Shown here: piece by piece, positions 20,531-29,390 of the stretch
Layout of the letters: each line of letters opens with the position of its first letter
Position numbering within the stretch: the first letter of the stretch is position 1
NCBI GenBank assembly: GCA_001799845.1
Contig: MGUG01000030.1
Location: forward strand, 124,001 to 188,000
DNA: 64,000 nucleotides
Direction: 5' to 3'
Source of the DNA: Elusimicrobia bacterium GWC2_64_44
GTDB taxonomy: Bacteria; Elusimicrobiota; Elusimicrobia; Elusimicrobiales; UBA9959
Program-made: the position numbers and the translations under genes
The notes under the pieces: model-generated
The model's database searches: none
Told to the model about the DNA's origin: nothing
Seen by the model: only the letters and a program-made list of their open reading frames with translations

Positions 20531-21751
20531 TTAACCTTCCAGCCCGGGTCTGACGCCGAGCAGATGTCCCATCTTGTCTTTCTTGGTCTTCAGATAGCGC
20601 GCGTTGTGCCGGTTTGGATGTATGACCAGAGGCACACGCCCGGCGATCTTCAGGCCGTAGCCTGAGAGGCCGGCCAGCTTCTTGGGGTTATTGGTGATCA
20701 GGCGCAGGCGGTGCAGGCCCAGATCGCAGAGTATCTGCGCGCCTATGCCGTAATCGCGCAGGTCGGCGGGGAAGCCCAGCGCCTCGTTGGCGGTAACCGT
20801 GTCGTAGCCCTTGTCCTGCAGGCTGTAGGCCTTGATCTTGTTGCCCAGGCCAATGCCGCGGCCCTCCTGCCGCATGTAAAGTATGGCGCCACCGCCTTCC
20901 TTGGCTATCAGGCGCATCGCGGCGTGCAGCTGCGGGCCGCAATCGCAGCGCCGGGAGGCGAATACGTCGCCGGTGAGGCACTCGGAATGCACGCGCACCA
21001 GCGCCGGGTCGCCGATCTTGCCATAGGTAAGCGCGGCGTGTTCCAGGCCGGTCAGCAGTTCCTTATAGACCGTGATGGTGAAAGTGCCGAACTCGGTGGG
21101 GAGGGTGGAAGAGGACATTTTCTCTACCAGCGATTCTTTGCGGCGGCGGTAGGCTATCAGGTCCGCTATTGTGGCCATCTTCAGCTTGTGGCGGGCGGCG
21201 AAGCGGGCCAGCTGCGGCAGCCGGGCCATGGTGCCGTCGGGGTTCATGATCTCGCAGATGACGCCGGCGCCCGTGAGGCCCGCCAGGCGCACCAGGTCGG
21301 TGCAGGCCTCGGTGTGGCCGGCGCGCGCCAGCACGCCGCCGGTCCTGGCCTTGAGCGGGAAAATATGGCCGGGCCGGGTCAGGTCGCCGGGAAGGGAGGC
21401 GGGGTTGGCGAGGATCTTTATCGTGCGCGCGCGGTCGGCGGCGGAGATGCCGGTGGTGACGCCCTTGGCGGCGTCGACGGAGATCAGCCAGTTGGTCTTG
21501 AACGGGTCTTTGTTCTCGCGCTCCATCTGGAACAGGTCCAGCGCGGCGGCGCGGTCGGCGGTGAGCGGGGCGCAGATCAGGCCGCGGCCGTGCCTGGCCA
21601 TGAAGTTTATCTTTTCGGGAGTAGCGAAGCGGCCCGCCATCAGCAGGTCACCCTCGTTCTCGCGGCCCTCGTCGTCGGTGATCACCACCATGCGGCCCCG
21701 CTTGACGTCCGCTATGATATCTTCGATGGGGGAGAAAAGTTTTTTTGCCAT
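20531..21751 (-). CDS. ribBA: Bifunctional DHBP synthase / GTP cyclohydrolase II
   Basis: This 406-aa fusion supplies both precursors of riboflavin. The N-terminal half (about 1-200) has the DHBP synthase loop [11 protein letters not shown] and [12 protein letters not shown]. The C-terminal half has the GTP cyclohydrolase II zinc set [18 protein letters not shown] and the substrate motif [13 protein letters not shown]. It is the first gene of the rib operon. The start codon follows directly on the U-run of a terminator hairpin whose stem holds the only SD-like GGGG, so both transcription and translation may be switched by FMN. Confidence 0.97.
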   Translation of the reverse strand: MAKKLFSPIEDIIADVKRGRMVVITDDEGRENEGDLLMAGRFATPEKINFMARHGRGLICAPLTADRAAALDLFQMERENKDPFKTNWLISVDAAKGVTTGISAADRARTIKILANPASLPGDLTRPGHIFPLKARTGGVLARAGHTEACTDLVRLAGLTGAGVICEIMNPDGTMARLPQLARFAARHKLKMATIADLIAYRRRKESLVEKMSSSTLPTEFGTFTITVYKELLTGLEHAALTYGKIGDPALVRVHSECLTGDVFASRRCDCGPQLHAAMRLIAKEGGGAILYMRQEGRGIGLGNKIKAYSLQDKGYDTVTANEALGFPADLRDYGIGAQILCDLGLHRLRLITNNPKKLAGLSGYGLKIAGRVPLVIHPNRHNARYLKTKKDKMGHLLGVRPGLEG

Positions 21752-21782
21752 AAAAAAGCCCCGAAGCTGTCTTCAGGGCTTT
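21752..21782 (-). terminator. Riboswitch expression platform: terminator over the ribBA SD
   Basis: Reading the minus strand, AAGCCCTGAAG and CTTCGGGGCTT form an 11-bp stem (one G-U pair) with loop ACAG, followed by six U residues. The ribBA ATG begins at the next base. The GGGG in the 3' half of the stem, 7 nt from the ATG, is the only SD candidate. Confidence 0.8.
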
Positions 21783-21818
21783 AACGCAAGGCGAACGGCA
21801 AGCCGTCCTCATGCGTAG

Positions 21819-21928
21819 GTTCTTCTTTCATCCGGACTACACCGTCGGCCCCGGAATCACACCGGATCTGCTCGTGAGAGCTTGCGGGCTTTACCGCCGG
21901 TGGGGAATTTCGCCCCGCCCTGAAGAAC
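21819..21928 (-). promoter_or_regulatory. FMN riboswitch (RFN element)
   Basis: On the minus strand this 110-nt region opens with GTTCTTC and closes with GAAGAAC (stem P1). Between them are the RFN blocks GGGGCGAAATTCCCCACCGG, AGCCCGCAAGC, GTGTGATTCCGGGGCCGACG and TAGTCCGGATGAAAG. These are the conserved joining regions of the FMN-binding aptamer. It lies between the promoter and the terminator in front of ribBA, so FMN should repress the operon. Confidence 0.97.
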
Positions 21929-21937
21929 TACAGGGAT

Positions 21938-21968
21938 ATTATACAACTTTAGTTAAAACAGTTATCAA
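21938..21968 (-). promoter_or_regulatory. rib operon promoter
   Basis: The minus strand has TTGATA (21968-21963) and a perfect TATAAT (21943-21938), 19 bp apart. Transcription would start near 21931, just ahead of the aptamer. The -35 box lies inside the last codons of the upstream surface-protein gene, whose stop is at 21951-21949. Confidence 0.7.
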
Positions 21969-24900
21969 GGCCTTTGGAGCCGGCCAGGGCCCACTGGCCG
22001 ACGGCCGTGCCGGTAGAAACGCAGAGGTCGTTGATGCTCGAGTTGAAAACGACCGCTCCGACAGACGGAGGCGACGCCGCCTGCAGGGCGGCGGTGTCCA
22101 GGGAACGGGGCATCCAGAAGCCTTCAGCCGTGAAGGTGGACTTGTTTACCCCGGAGCCGAACTGCGCCGTGCCGTTAACGTCCAGCGTAGCCGCCGGGAG
22201 AGCCGCGCCTATGCCCACTCGCCCGTCGTTACGGACCAGCAGCGCGCCGCTCTTTACATTGAGCACGTCTTCAGTGCCGGCCAGGCCGCCGCCGAGTACC
22301 GTCAGGGAGGAATTGAACAGGGCATAGCCGGCCACGTTCAGTTTAGCCGCGGGGGAGCCGGTGCCGACGCCGGTATAGCCGGTCTGCGTGCTGACATAGA
22401 GCGCCGCGCCGGCGCGGTCGCCGCCCACCAGCAGGCTGGACCCGACGTGAAAGCGCTCTTTGGGCGTACCGGTGCTGATCCCGACCCAGCCGCCGGTACC
22501 GGTCGAGATAAACACTACCGGCGGGCTGTTCTCAACTCCTACGGCCATGTTCGTCAGCACCCTGAAGAACTCAGGCGGCGCATAGGCGGCGACCTGGGGC
22601 ACGCCTATTATGAAGCCGCCGCCGTACTTGATGCGGAAAACTCCGGAACCGCCAGTCAGGTTTCCGGAGACGGATCTGTACACCATGTCCTTGGTGACAT
22701 TGTCCACGCCCAGCGCCGCGATTGCCCCGACGAAGGGATCGGACCAGCTGATAAGGGAATCGCCGCCGAAGTTCGGGTAGAACTGAAGCTCCACGTTCTC
22801 GCTGGTCTTCTGGTCCAGCCTCACCGGCCCGCGCACGTGCAGCGCGGCCAGCGGGTCGAACGGATCGTTTAAGCTGTCGGTGCCTACGGAGAGCTTGGAG
22901 GTAGCGTAGATGGTGGTGGAGAAAACCACTCCGTCGTAAGTGCCGCCGCCGAGGGCGGTCACGGAAGCGACCACGATGGTCTGGGGGATGGCCGAGGCCG
23001 ACAGGCCGGTCAGCCCGGCGCCGTTGCCGAAGAAGCCGCCCTGCGCGGTTATGGATGAGACCGCGCTTATCCCGCCTTCTACGGTCAGTGCGTGCGTCGG
23101 AGCCAGCGTCCGGATGCCCACCCTGTCGGTGGTCGTACTGACGAAGAAGATGGGATTCGTCGCCGCGGTGCTGACCAGGACGTTGCCTACCACATGAAAG
23201 CGCTCCGCAGGGTCGCTTGTTCCTATGCCGAAGCGCCAGTAGGCGAAATCGTCCGAAGTAATGCGGAACACTTCCTGCCCGCCGGCCTCGGAGCTGGTGC
23301 CCATCGCCCTGTAGACGAAGTCGCGCTCCCTGCCGAACGCCGTGGGGTACCCCAGGGCGCCCTGGGCCGGCCCGTTGGCCGAGAGGAGGGTGTTTTTCCA
23401 GCTCAGGTAGCTGCTCCCGGCGAAACTCTGGAAATCCAGGTGCGCAAGACCGTTCGGGTTGGAGATCTTCATCCACTCGTTCACTTCCAGCGGCGCGTCG
23501 GGGTTATTGACCTGCACTCCCACGCGGCCGCCGGTAGTTACGGCAAGACTATAGTTGTTGACCGACACCGCCGTAGCCACGGTGAGCGCGTAATAATGCG
23601 CGCCGTTGTCGGCGATGGTAACGCTGGAGCCGGCCAGCCGGAGGTTGCCTGTCATGGTGTCGCCGGCTTTCAGCAGGCGGCTGCTGTCAGTGCCCTGCAC
23701 GGCCGTCAGCAGCGAGCCGTTACCCACGAAGTAAGGGGCGTCCACTATTCCGGCGCGCACCTTGATGCCGCTGGCCGTGTCCACGCTGTAGCCGGCGCCC
23801 ATGGTATCCCACGACCAGAAAGTGCCGCTGGCCGCCGTCACGTTATAGAACTGCCCGAGACCGGCGACCTTCGCGTTATCGGCGAAAAGCCCTCCCTGGG
23901 CCGTGATGCTGGAGGTGGCCAGAATACCGCCCGTCACGGAGAGCCGGACCGGGTAGGTGTACCCGCCCACGGCTACACTGCCGCCGAAGACGGAAAAGGT
24001 GGAGCCGGTGACCGAGAAAGCGTCCCCGGTGACGGTCAGGGTAGAGTTCAGCAGCGTGAGCTGGCCGGTCATGGTGTCCCCGGCCTTCAACACCTTGGAG
24101 CTGTCCTGCGTGGTGAGGTTGTAAAGCCCGCTGCCGTCGCCGTAATAAGTCGCGCCGGGAGACAGGTAGACGTGGGAACTTATCATGAGGCCGCCGCGCA
24201 CCGAAGCTGGAGCGGAAGAGATCTCCACGCCGGGCCCCAGGCGCAATTTGGGGATGGTCGCGCCCAAGGGGGAAGTGACGGTGAAGCTGGAGTTGCCCAT
24301 GGTCAGCTGGCCGGTCATGGTGTCGCCGCCCTTGCGCACGATGTTGCCGAGAGTGGAACCGTCGCCGTAGAATGAGCCGCCGTAAACCTGGCCGTCCGCG
24401 TTGACCCGGAACAGCTGCGCCTGGGCGGCGGGGGTAGGGCCGGTGGAGATCAGCAGCAGGTCGCCCGCGCCGGGGGCCGAGGAAATATGCAGGCGCGCGA
24501 GCGGGTTGGTGATGCCGCCGCCGATATTGGTATTGCCCTCATTGATGGTATACAGGTTGAGGCCGAGCACGTCCCACATGGTCAGGGCGGCCGCCTTCAC
24601 CTGCACGGAGCCGTCGGGGAACTTAAAGCCGCAGGTGTAGTCGGGCGCCGTGGCGCAGCTGGGCCAGTTTCCGGTGCTTTCCACCACGCCGGCGACCGCC
24701 AGCTTCTGGCCGGGCGAAATGCTGCCGACGGAGATGCCGCCCTGCACGAACAGGTTGGTGGAGATCGTGATGGCCCCATAGGTGGTGTTCGGCAGCGCCG
24801 CGATGATGTCGGCGCTGAAGACGGTGGTGGCGGCGGAGGCCGTGGAGGCGTAGAGGGAGTTGAAGGCGTAGGGCGAGGCCTGCAGCTTGACGCGGGGGGT

Positions 24901-25287
24901 CATGGGCTCGTAGGCGCCGGAGCAGTCGTTGTCCGAGTCCACCTGCACCTCGAGCCAGAGCGCGGTATAGTCCATGAAGAGCCCGCCGGGTATGCCGCCG
25001 GGGGTCGAGGACCCTATCTCAACGTCGTAGCGGCCCTTGCTTACGCGCAGGTTGCAGCGGTTCTCGGTGAAAAGAGGGGCGCCGCCGGTGGCCGCGCCGT
25101 AGATGAGGAACTTGAGGTCCTGCGGGGCGTCCACGGCCTCGTTGGTGACTTTACTGAGCAGGAAACCCTGGTAGTTAATGGTGGGGGCGATGACCGCCTG
25201 CGCGCGCCCGGCGAAGAGGGGAAAGAGCGCCAGCGAGGCGAGCAGCGCCGCGCGGCCGCAGGTGAACAGGGTTCTTGCTGAAGTCAT
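21949..25287 (-). CDS. Large secreted protein with tail-fibre-like repeats
   Basis: This 1112-aa protein has a signal peptide ending near AQAVIAP (about residue 32). An N-terminal domain of about 120 residues follows (TINYQGFLLSK to VKLQASPYAFNS), then a long array of beta-repeats. Three copies of GGDTMTGQL or AGDTMTGNL, several YGDGSGLYNL or FGNGAGLTGL units, and five of the type VGIGTSDPAERFHVVG recur at irregular spacing. Such repeats occur in phage tail fibres and in surface proteins that trimerise. There is no obvious chaperone or anchor at the C-terminus. It is probably a fibrous surface or extracellular protein. The next upstream gene starts only 10 nt away, so the two are likely co-transcribed. 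Confidence 0.8.
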   Translation of the reverse strand: MTSARTLFTCGRAALLASLALFPLFAGRAQAVIAPTINYQGFLLSKVTNEAVDAPQDLKFLIYGAATGGAPLFTENRCNLRVSKGRYDVEIGSSTPGGIPGGLFMDYTALWLEVQVDSDNDCSGAYEPMTPRVKLQASPYAFNSLYASTASAATTVFSADIIAALPNTTYGAITISTNLFVQGGISVGSISPGQKLAVAGVVESTGNWPSCATAPDYTCGFKFPDGSVQVKAAALTMWDVLGLNLYTINEGNTNIGGGITNPLARLHISSAPGAGDLLLISTGPTPAAQAQLFRVNADGQVYGGSFYGDGSTLGNIVRKGGDTMTGQLTMGNSSFTVTSPLGATIPKLRLGPGVEISSAPASVRGGLMISSHVYLSPGATYYGDGSGLYNLTTQDSSKVLKAGDTMTGQLTLLNSTLTVTGDAFSVTGSTFSVFGGSVAVGGYTYPVRLSVTGGILATSSITAQGGLFADNAKVAGLGQFYNVTAASGTFWSWDTMGAGYSVDTASGIKVRAGIVDAPYFVGNGSLLTAVQGTDSSRLLKAGDTMTGNLRLAGSSVTIADNGAHYYALTVATAVSVNNYSLAVTTGGRVGVQVNNPDAPLEVNEWMKISNPNGLAHLDFQSFAGSSYLSWKNTLLSANGPAQGALGYPTAFGRERDFVYRAMGTSSEAGGQEVFRITSDDFAYWRFGIGTSDPAERFHVVGNVLVSTAATNPIFFVSTTTDRVGIRTLAPTHALTVEGGISAVSSITAQGGFFGNGAGLTGLSASAIPQTIVVASVTALGGGTYDGVVFSTTIYATSKLSVGTDSLNDPFDPLAALHVRGPVRLDQKTSENVELQFYPNFGGDSLISWSDPFVGAIAALGVDNVTKDMVYRSVSGNLTGGSGVFRIKYGGGFIIGVPQVAAYAPPEFFRVLTNMAVGVENSPPVVFISTGTGGWVGISTGTPKERFHVGSSLLVGGDRAGAALYVSTQTGYTGVGTGSPAAKLNVAGYALFNSSLTVLGGGLAGTEDVLNVKSGALLVRNDGRVGIGAALPAATLDVNGTAQFGSGVNKSTFTAEGFWMPRSLDTAALQAASPPSVGAVVFNSSINDLCVSTGTAVGQWALAGSKGLDNCFN

Positions 25288-25297
25288 AGTTCCTCCG

Positions 25298-26911
25298 CTA
25301 CTTTATCACTACGACGGTGCCGTTATAGACGGTGCCGTCAGCTTCGAGCTGGTAGATATACACGCCGCCGGGCACCGTCTGCCCTCCGGCCTTGGCGTCC
25401 CAGGCCAGCGAATTCGAGACCGGCCCGGTCTTCATCGCGGCCACCTGGGCGCCGCGCAGGTCGTAGATGCGCCCTTTGACCTGCTTGTCCTGCGGGTTAT
25501 CGAAAATAAAAACCATCGTATCATTTTTGCCGTCGCCATTAGGGGTTATCAGGCGGTTCAGCAGCCCGGCCTTGTCGGCGGCGAAGCTGCCGCTGCGCTC
25601 GGTGGTGCGCAGCTGGTAGCGGCCCAGCAGGCTGGTCTCGAGCTGCACGCTGCGCTCCGCCTCGTTGACCTTGCCGAAAAGCTGCAGCCAGCGGGAGCCG
25701 TTATTATAGAACATGCTCAGCGCCTTGCCGTCCGTGGCGACGGAGGGGGTAATGGTGCCGCCGGCCTTGGCGTAAAAGAGCTTGAGCGTGCCGCTCTTGG
25801 CCAGTTTGAAGGCGCTGTCCGCCTGGATACCGCCGCGGAAGGCGGAGAATTCCACGGACTTCATTACGCGCCCGCCCAGGTCCTCGGCGTGGGAGGAGAT
25901 CTCGATGGTATAGGAGTCCATCGGGTCTCCGGAGGCCGAGTAAAAGGACCCGCCGGCCTCGGCCGGCACTTCCAGCATGCTCTGGTTGTCCGGCGCCAGG
26001 AAATACAGGCCGCCCGGGGTGCTGCCGCGCCCGTAGGAGGGAATGGATTCGCCCGCCTGGTTCACGGACCGCGCGTGATAGTAATAGACGTCGCTCGCGC
26101 CGATGATGTCCGTCCAGCTGAGCGTACTGGAAGAAGTCTCGCCGATGAATTCCCAGTCGGCGGCCGCGGGGGCCGTAGCGCGGTAGAGCGCGTATTTCTT
26201 TATTTCGTAGGGATAGGCCGGGCTGAACCGGTCGTTGAAGGGGATGCGGTTCTGGAAGCCCGCCGGCGGGATCCAGGTCATCGTCACGGAATTGCCGGCG
26301 CGGGTGATCTGGAAGTTCATCGGGGCGAGCGGCACCAGCGCGAAGGAGGCCACCTGGTTGGAAAGCTCGGAACGGATGGCGTGGGCGTTCACGGCCTCGA
26401 CGGCGAAATAATAGGTGGTCCCGGCGTTGAACCCTTCGAGCAGCCGTGTCTCCGTCCCGCCCGCCTCCAACGGGGTCCAGGCCGAAACGTACGGGGAAGC
26501 CGTCCTGAACTGTTCGTCGGTGGTGATGTACCCGGAGGTAGTGTAGCGCAGGACATAGTCGTCGGCAGCTCCGTACTGCCGCCGGGCGTCGGCGTAGGGG
26601 GCGGTCCAGGTGATGCGGAGGCCGGAGCTGGAAACGATGACCACGGCGAGGTCGGAGACCGGGGCCGGGGCGGGAAAAAAGGACAGCTTGCCGCTGCGCT
26701 GCGAGAAGGAGGGCGCCTCCTGCGTCGAGACCGAGACTTCCTGCACGTTGCCGTCGCCCTCGAAGTTGGCCGAGACCATGGAGGCGGAGCCGAAGCCGTA
26801 AGTCCCGGAAAGGTCCGCGAAGCCGGGTGAAGACAGCCCGGCGGCAAAGAGGGAGCCCGCCCACAACAGGAGGGCGGCCGGCAAGAGGGAAATGGTCAGC
26901 CTGGCGTTCAC
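25298..26911 (-). CDS. Secreted fibronectin-III protein with TPNGDG-type C-terminal domain
   Basis: This 537-aa protein has a signal peptide (about 1-23), two fibronectin type III-like domains (about 83-195 and 196-300, with TWTAPY, TYYFAVEAVN, TWIPP and YYYHARSVN), a beta-rich middle, and a C-terminal domain (about 448-537). That last domain starts LITPNGDGKNDTMVF and ends GGVYIYQLEADG. This end resembles the FlgD-Ig/CHU_C domains used as sorting signals by type IX secretion in Bacteroidota. The start is GTG 26911, placed 7 nt after a TATAAT box with no SD. It may be exported to the cell surface. Confidence 0.8.
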   Translation of the reverse strand: MNARLTISLLPAALLLWAGSLFAAGLSSPGFADLSGTYGFGSASMVSANFEGDGNVQEVSVSTQEAPSFSQRSGKLSFFPAPAPVSDLAVVIVSSSGLRITWTAPYADARRQYGAADDYVLRYTTSGYITTDEQFRTASPYVSAWTPLEAGGTETRLLEGFNAGTTYYFAVEAVNAHAIRSELSNQVASFALVPLAPMNFQITRAGNSVTMTWIPPAGFQNRIPFNDRFSPAYPYEIKKYALYRATAPAAADWEFIGETSSSTLSWTDIIGASDVYYYHARSVNQAGESIPSYGRGSTPGGLYFLAPDNQSMLEVPAEAGGSFYSASGDPMDSYTIEISSHAEDLGGRVMKSVEFSAFRGGIQADSAFKLAKSGTLKLFYAKAGGTITPSVATDGKALSMFYNNGSRWLQLFGKVNEAERSVQLETSLLGRYQLRTTERSGSFAADKAGLLNRLITPNGDGKNDTMVFIFDNPQDKQVKGRIYDLRGAQVAAMKTGPVSNSLAWDAKAGGQTVPGGVYIYQLEADGTVYNGTVVVIK

Positions 26912-27029
26912 GAATTAAATTATAGCGGGCCCGTGCGACTAAAATATTACAAAGAGGTTGCGTTCGTCCGCCGTAAAATCCATAAATCCGCAACAAAACA
27001 GTCACAATTGAAAACTAGAATTATCATGT
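26912..27029. promoter_or_regulatory. Divergent promoter region
   Basis: This 118-bp AT-rich spacer separates divergent genes. The minus strand has TATAAT at 26924-26919, 7 nt before the GTG of the Fn3 protein. The plus strand has TAGAAT at 27016-27021, 8 nt before the ATG at 27030. Neither gene has an SD, so both may give leaderless transcripts. No convincing -35 box could be assigned. Confidence 0.4.
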
Positions 27030-27404
27030 ATGAAAGCCTTAAGGTATTTCGCCGCGCTCGCGGCGGCGGCCCTGCTAGCGCCCGCCGCGGCTTTTTGCGC
27101 CGCGTCGGCCCTGGGCCAGTCCCTCGCCCTCAACAGGCTCGTCACGCCCAACGGGGACGGCTTCAACGATACCTTCGTCTTCCGCTGCCACAACCCGCGT
27201 GATTCCGGCATCGACGCCAAGATCTTCGACGTGGCCGGCAGGGAAATAGCGGTAATGCGCGTAAAGCGCATCGGCACTACGGATTTTTATTACGACTACG
27301 AATGGAACCCCAACGCAGCCGGGAAAGCGGAAGGCGGGGTCTACATCTACCAGGTCAGGGTGGAAACCAAGGTCTATAAGGGAACTGTAATAGTAATAAG
27401 GTAG
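27030..27404 (+). CDS. Small secreted protein consisting of a lone TPNGDG-type domain
   Basis: This 124-aa protein is little more than a signal peptide (about 1-24) and one FlgD-Ig/CHU_C-like domain: LVTPNGDGFNDTFVFR, then KIFDVAGREIAVMRV, and GGVYIYQVRVETKVYKG. The domain is very similar to the end of the divergent 537-aa protein. It may be a free-standing copy of the sorting-type domain, or a small surface component. It is followed after 8 nt by the PorV-like gene, which suggests a functional link. Confidence 0.75.
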   Translation: MKALRYFAALAAAALLAPAAAFCAASALGQSLALNRLVTPNGDGFNDTFVFRCHNPRDSGIDAKIFDVAGREIAVMRVKRIGTTDFYYDYEWNPNAAGKAEGGVYIYQVRVETKVYKGTVIVIR

Positions 27405-27412
27405 CGCGGACT

Positions 27413-29383
27413 ATGAACACCGCTAAGAACCAGAAACTGCTGCCGGCAGCCCTCGCGCTCTGCGCGTGGCTGGCCGCGCCCGCCTGCGCCGCCTTCGAGG
27501 ACCTCGGCTTCGGAGCGCGCGCGCCGGGCATGGGCGACGCTTTCACCGGCGTGGCCGACGACATCTCCGCGGTCTACTACAACCCGGCCGGCCTCTCAAG
27601 CATCGAGCGCACCAAAGTGCTCGCCTCCCACTCTCTTTTCTACACCGGGCTGAGCGACGGCTCCAACCTCGGACTCAGCGTGGCCGCCCTGGCCGTACCG
27701 ATAGGGAGCGGCCGCAACGGCACCCTGGGCCTGGCCTGGCAGCAGTTCTCGCTCTCCGGCGTCTATTTCGAAAAGACAGGGCAGGTAAGCTGGGGGTACA
27801 AGTTCGACAAGGCTTCCAAATACAGCGACCTGGCGGTAGGCGGCTCGCTGAAATACCTGAGCCACGGCTTCACCCGCCTGGACGAGACTTATAACGCGGT
27901 GGAGGCAAACCTGGGCCAGAACGGCGCCACCGACCCGGTGCTGGCCGGGGCCAACACGCGCTCCGCGCTGGACGCCGACGTGGGCGCGCTCTACCGCCTG
28001 ACCCGCCGCTGGACGCTGGGCGCCGCGCTGCTCAACGCCATGCAGGCCAACGTTTCCTTCACCGACTCGGGCAAGGACCGGGTCCCCATGAAGACGCGGC
28101 TGGGGGCCTCGTACAAGAGCCTCTGGCTGCTGCTCTCGGCCGACGCGCGCTTCCAGAAAGCGCCCGACGGCAGCCTGGACAAGCAGGTGGTGGTGGCGGC
28201 GGAAAAGATCTTCCCGAGCCTGGACAAGGGCGACATCGGAGTGCGCGGCTCGCTGGGCGCCGGCGACCGCGAATTCAAGCAGGCCACGCTGGGCCTCTCC
28301 TACAAGATCCAGCGCATACAGCTGGACTACGGCTTCGCGCTGCCGCTCGGCACCGTGAAGGAGACCGCGGGCAACCACAAGGTGGCGCTCTCTTATCACT
28401 TCGGCGCGCCAACCCAGACAGAGCTGGCCGAGACCGAACTGCTGGACCAGTTCAAGCGCCTGCGGGAGGCGCAGAACTACAAGAGCCCGCGCGACACCGC
28501 CAGCCTCAACGACCCGCGCCTCGCCGAGGTGAAGGAACAGGTGCGCAAAGAGAATTACTACGCGGCCAACAAGCTGCTGCTGGAGAAAGCAAACGAGCTG
28601 CTGCCGGATTCTTCGGTGGTCAACATGACGCGTCGCCTCTCGGCGGTGGCCGCCTTCTTCCCGTCGCTGGCCGTAGAGAACCGGCAGAAGGCCCGCTGGG
28701 AAGAGCTGCTCTCCGCCGGCGCGCGCGACCTGATAGCAGGCAACGACCTCCGCGCGATGAAGGAGCTGACCTACGCGCAGAGCCTTAACCAGCAGGACTC
28801 CGCCCTCTCCAATTTCCTCGACCGCGCGAGCGAGCTGACCCGCGTGGCGCCAGACAGGGTACCGTCGGATTTCAGCCGCGGCTGGGCGGAATTCAAGCTG
28901 GCGGAATCCGACGATTTCTACGCCAAGAAGCGCTACAACGAGGCGCTGCGCAAGCTCGAAGAGCTGCTGGAGATAGAGCCCAACCACCTGATGGCGCTCA
29001 AGAAGAGCGGCTCCTGCAACTATATGCTGGGCAACTTCGCCCGCGCCGCCGGCGCCTGGGAGCGCGCACTGCGCTACGAGCCGGACAATGCGGAGAAGGT
29101 CAAGCTGGGCAAGATGTCTGACGAGGCCAAGACCAAGAGCGCCGGCGCAACCTGGGAACCCGGCGGCCCTCAGCCAGGCGCGCCCGAGCCGGAAGCGGAG
29201 GCCGCCAGCGGCAAGAGCGCCGACGCCCGCGAGATAGAGAAGATCTACCAGACCGGCGCTGATCACTACGCTAAGGGGGAATACGGCAAGGCGGCCGACG
29301 CCTTCCGCAGGATCCTGACGCTGGATCCGCAGAATACGCAGGCCAAGAAGGCCCTGGAGCGCATTATACGGCTGTCGCGGTGA
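27413..29383 (+). CDS. PorV/UPF0164-like outer-membrane protein with C-terminal TPR
   Basis: This 656-aa protein has a signal peptide (about 1-27) and the signature GARAPGMGDAFTGVADD, then YYNPAGL, which marks the FadL-like PorV/PorQ group of beta-barrels. Alternating beta-strands continue to about residue 330 and end in VALSYHF. The remaining half is helical, with TPR-like units near 490-560 and 605-656. In Bacteroidota, PorV shuttles type IX secretion substrates; here it sits directly after a protein made of a sorting-type domain. TPR fusion to a PorV-type barrel is unusual and implies a periplasmic docking part. Confidence 0.75.
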   Translation: MNTAKNQKLLPAALALCAWLAAPACAAFEDLGFGARAPGMGDAFTGVADDISAVYYNPAGLSSIERTKVLASHSLFYTGLSDGSNLGLSVAALAVPIGSGRNGTLGLAWQQFSLSGVYFEKTGQVSWGYKFDKASKYSDLAVGGSLKYLSHGFTRLDETYNAVEANLGQNGATDPVLAGANTRSALDADVGALYRLTRRWTLGAALLNAMQANVSFTDSGKDRVPMKTRLGASYKSLWLLLSADARFQKAPDGSLDKQVVVAAEKIFPSLDKGDIGVRGSLGAGDREFKQATLGLSYKIQRIQLDYGFALPLGTVKETAGNHKVALSYHFGAPTQTELAETELLDQFKRLREAQNYKSPRDTASLNDPRLAEVKEQVRKENYYAANKLLLEKANELLPDSSVVNMTRRLSAVAAFFPSLAVENRQKARWEELLSAGARDLIAGNDLRAMKELTYAQSLNQQDSALSNFLDRASELTRVAPDRVPSDFSRGWAEFKLAESDDFYAKKRYNEALRKLEELLEIEPNHLMALKKSGSCNYMLGNFARAAGAWERALRYEPDNAEKVKLGKMSDEAKTKSAGATWEPGGPQPGAPEPEAEAASGKSADAREIEKIYQTGADHYAKGEYGKAADAFRRILTLDPQNTQAKKALERIIRLSR

Positions 29384-29390
29384 CGCGGCC

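Noticed and set aside
27030-27404. Truncated fragment of the 537-aa protein
   Set aside because: It has its own signal peptide, promoter-like box and stop, and is on the opposite strand, so it looks like a complete small gene rather than a broken copy.
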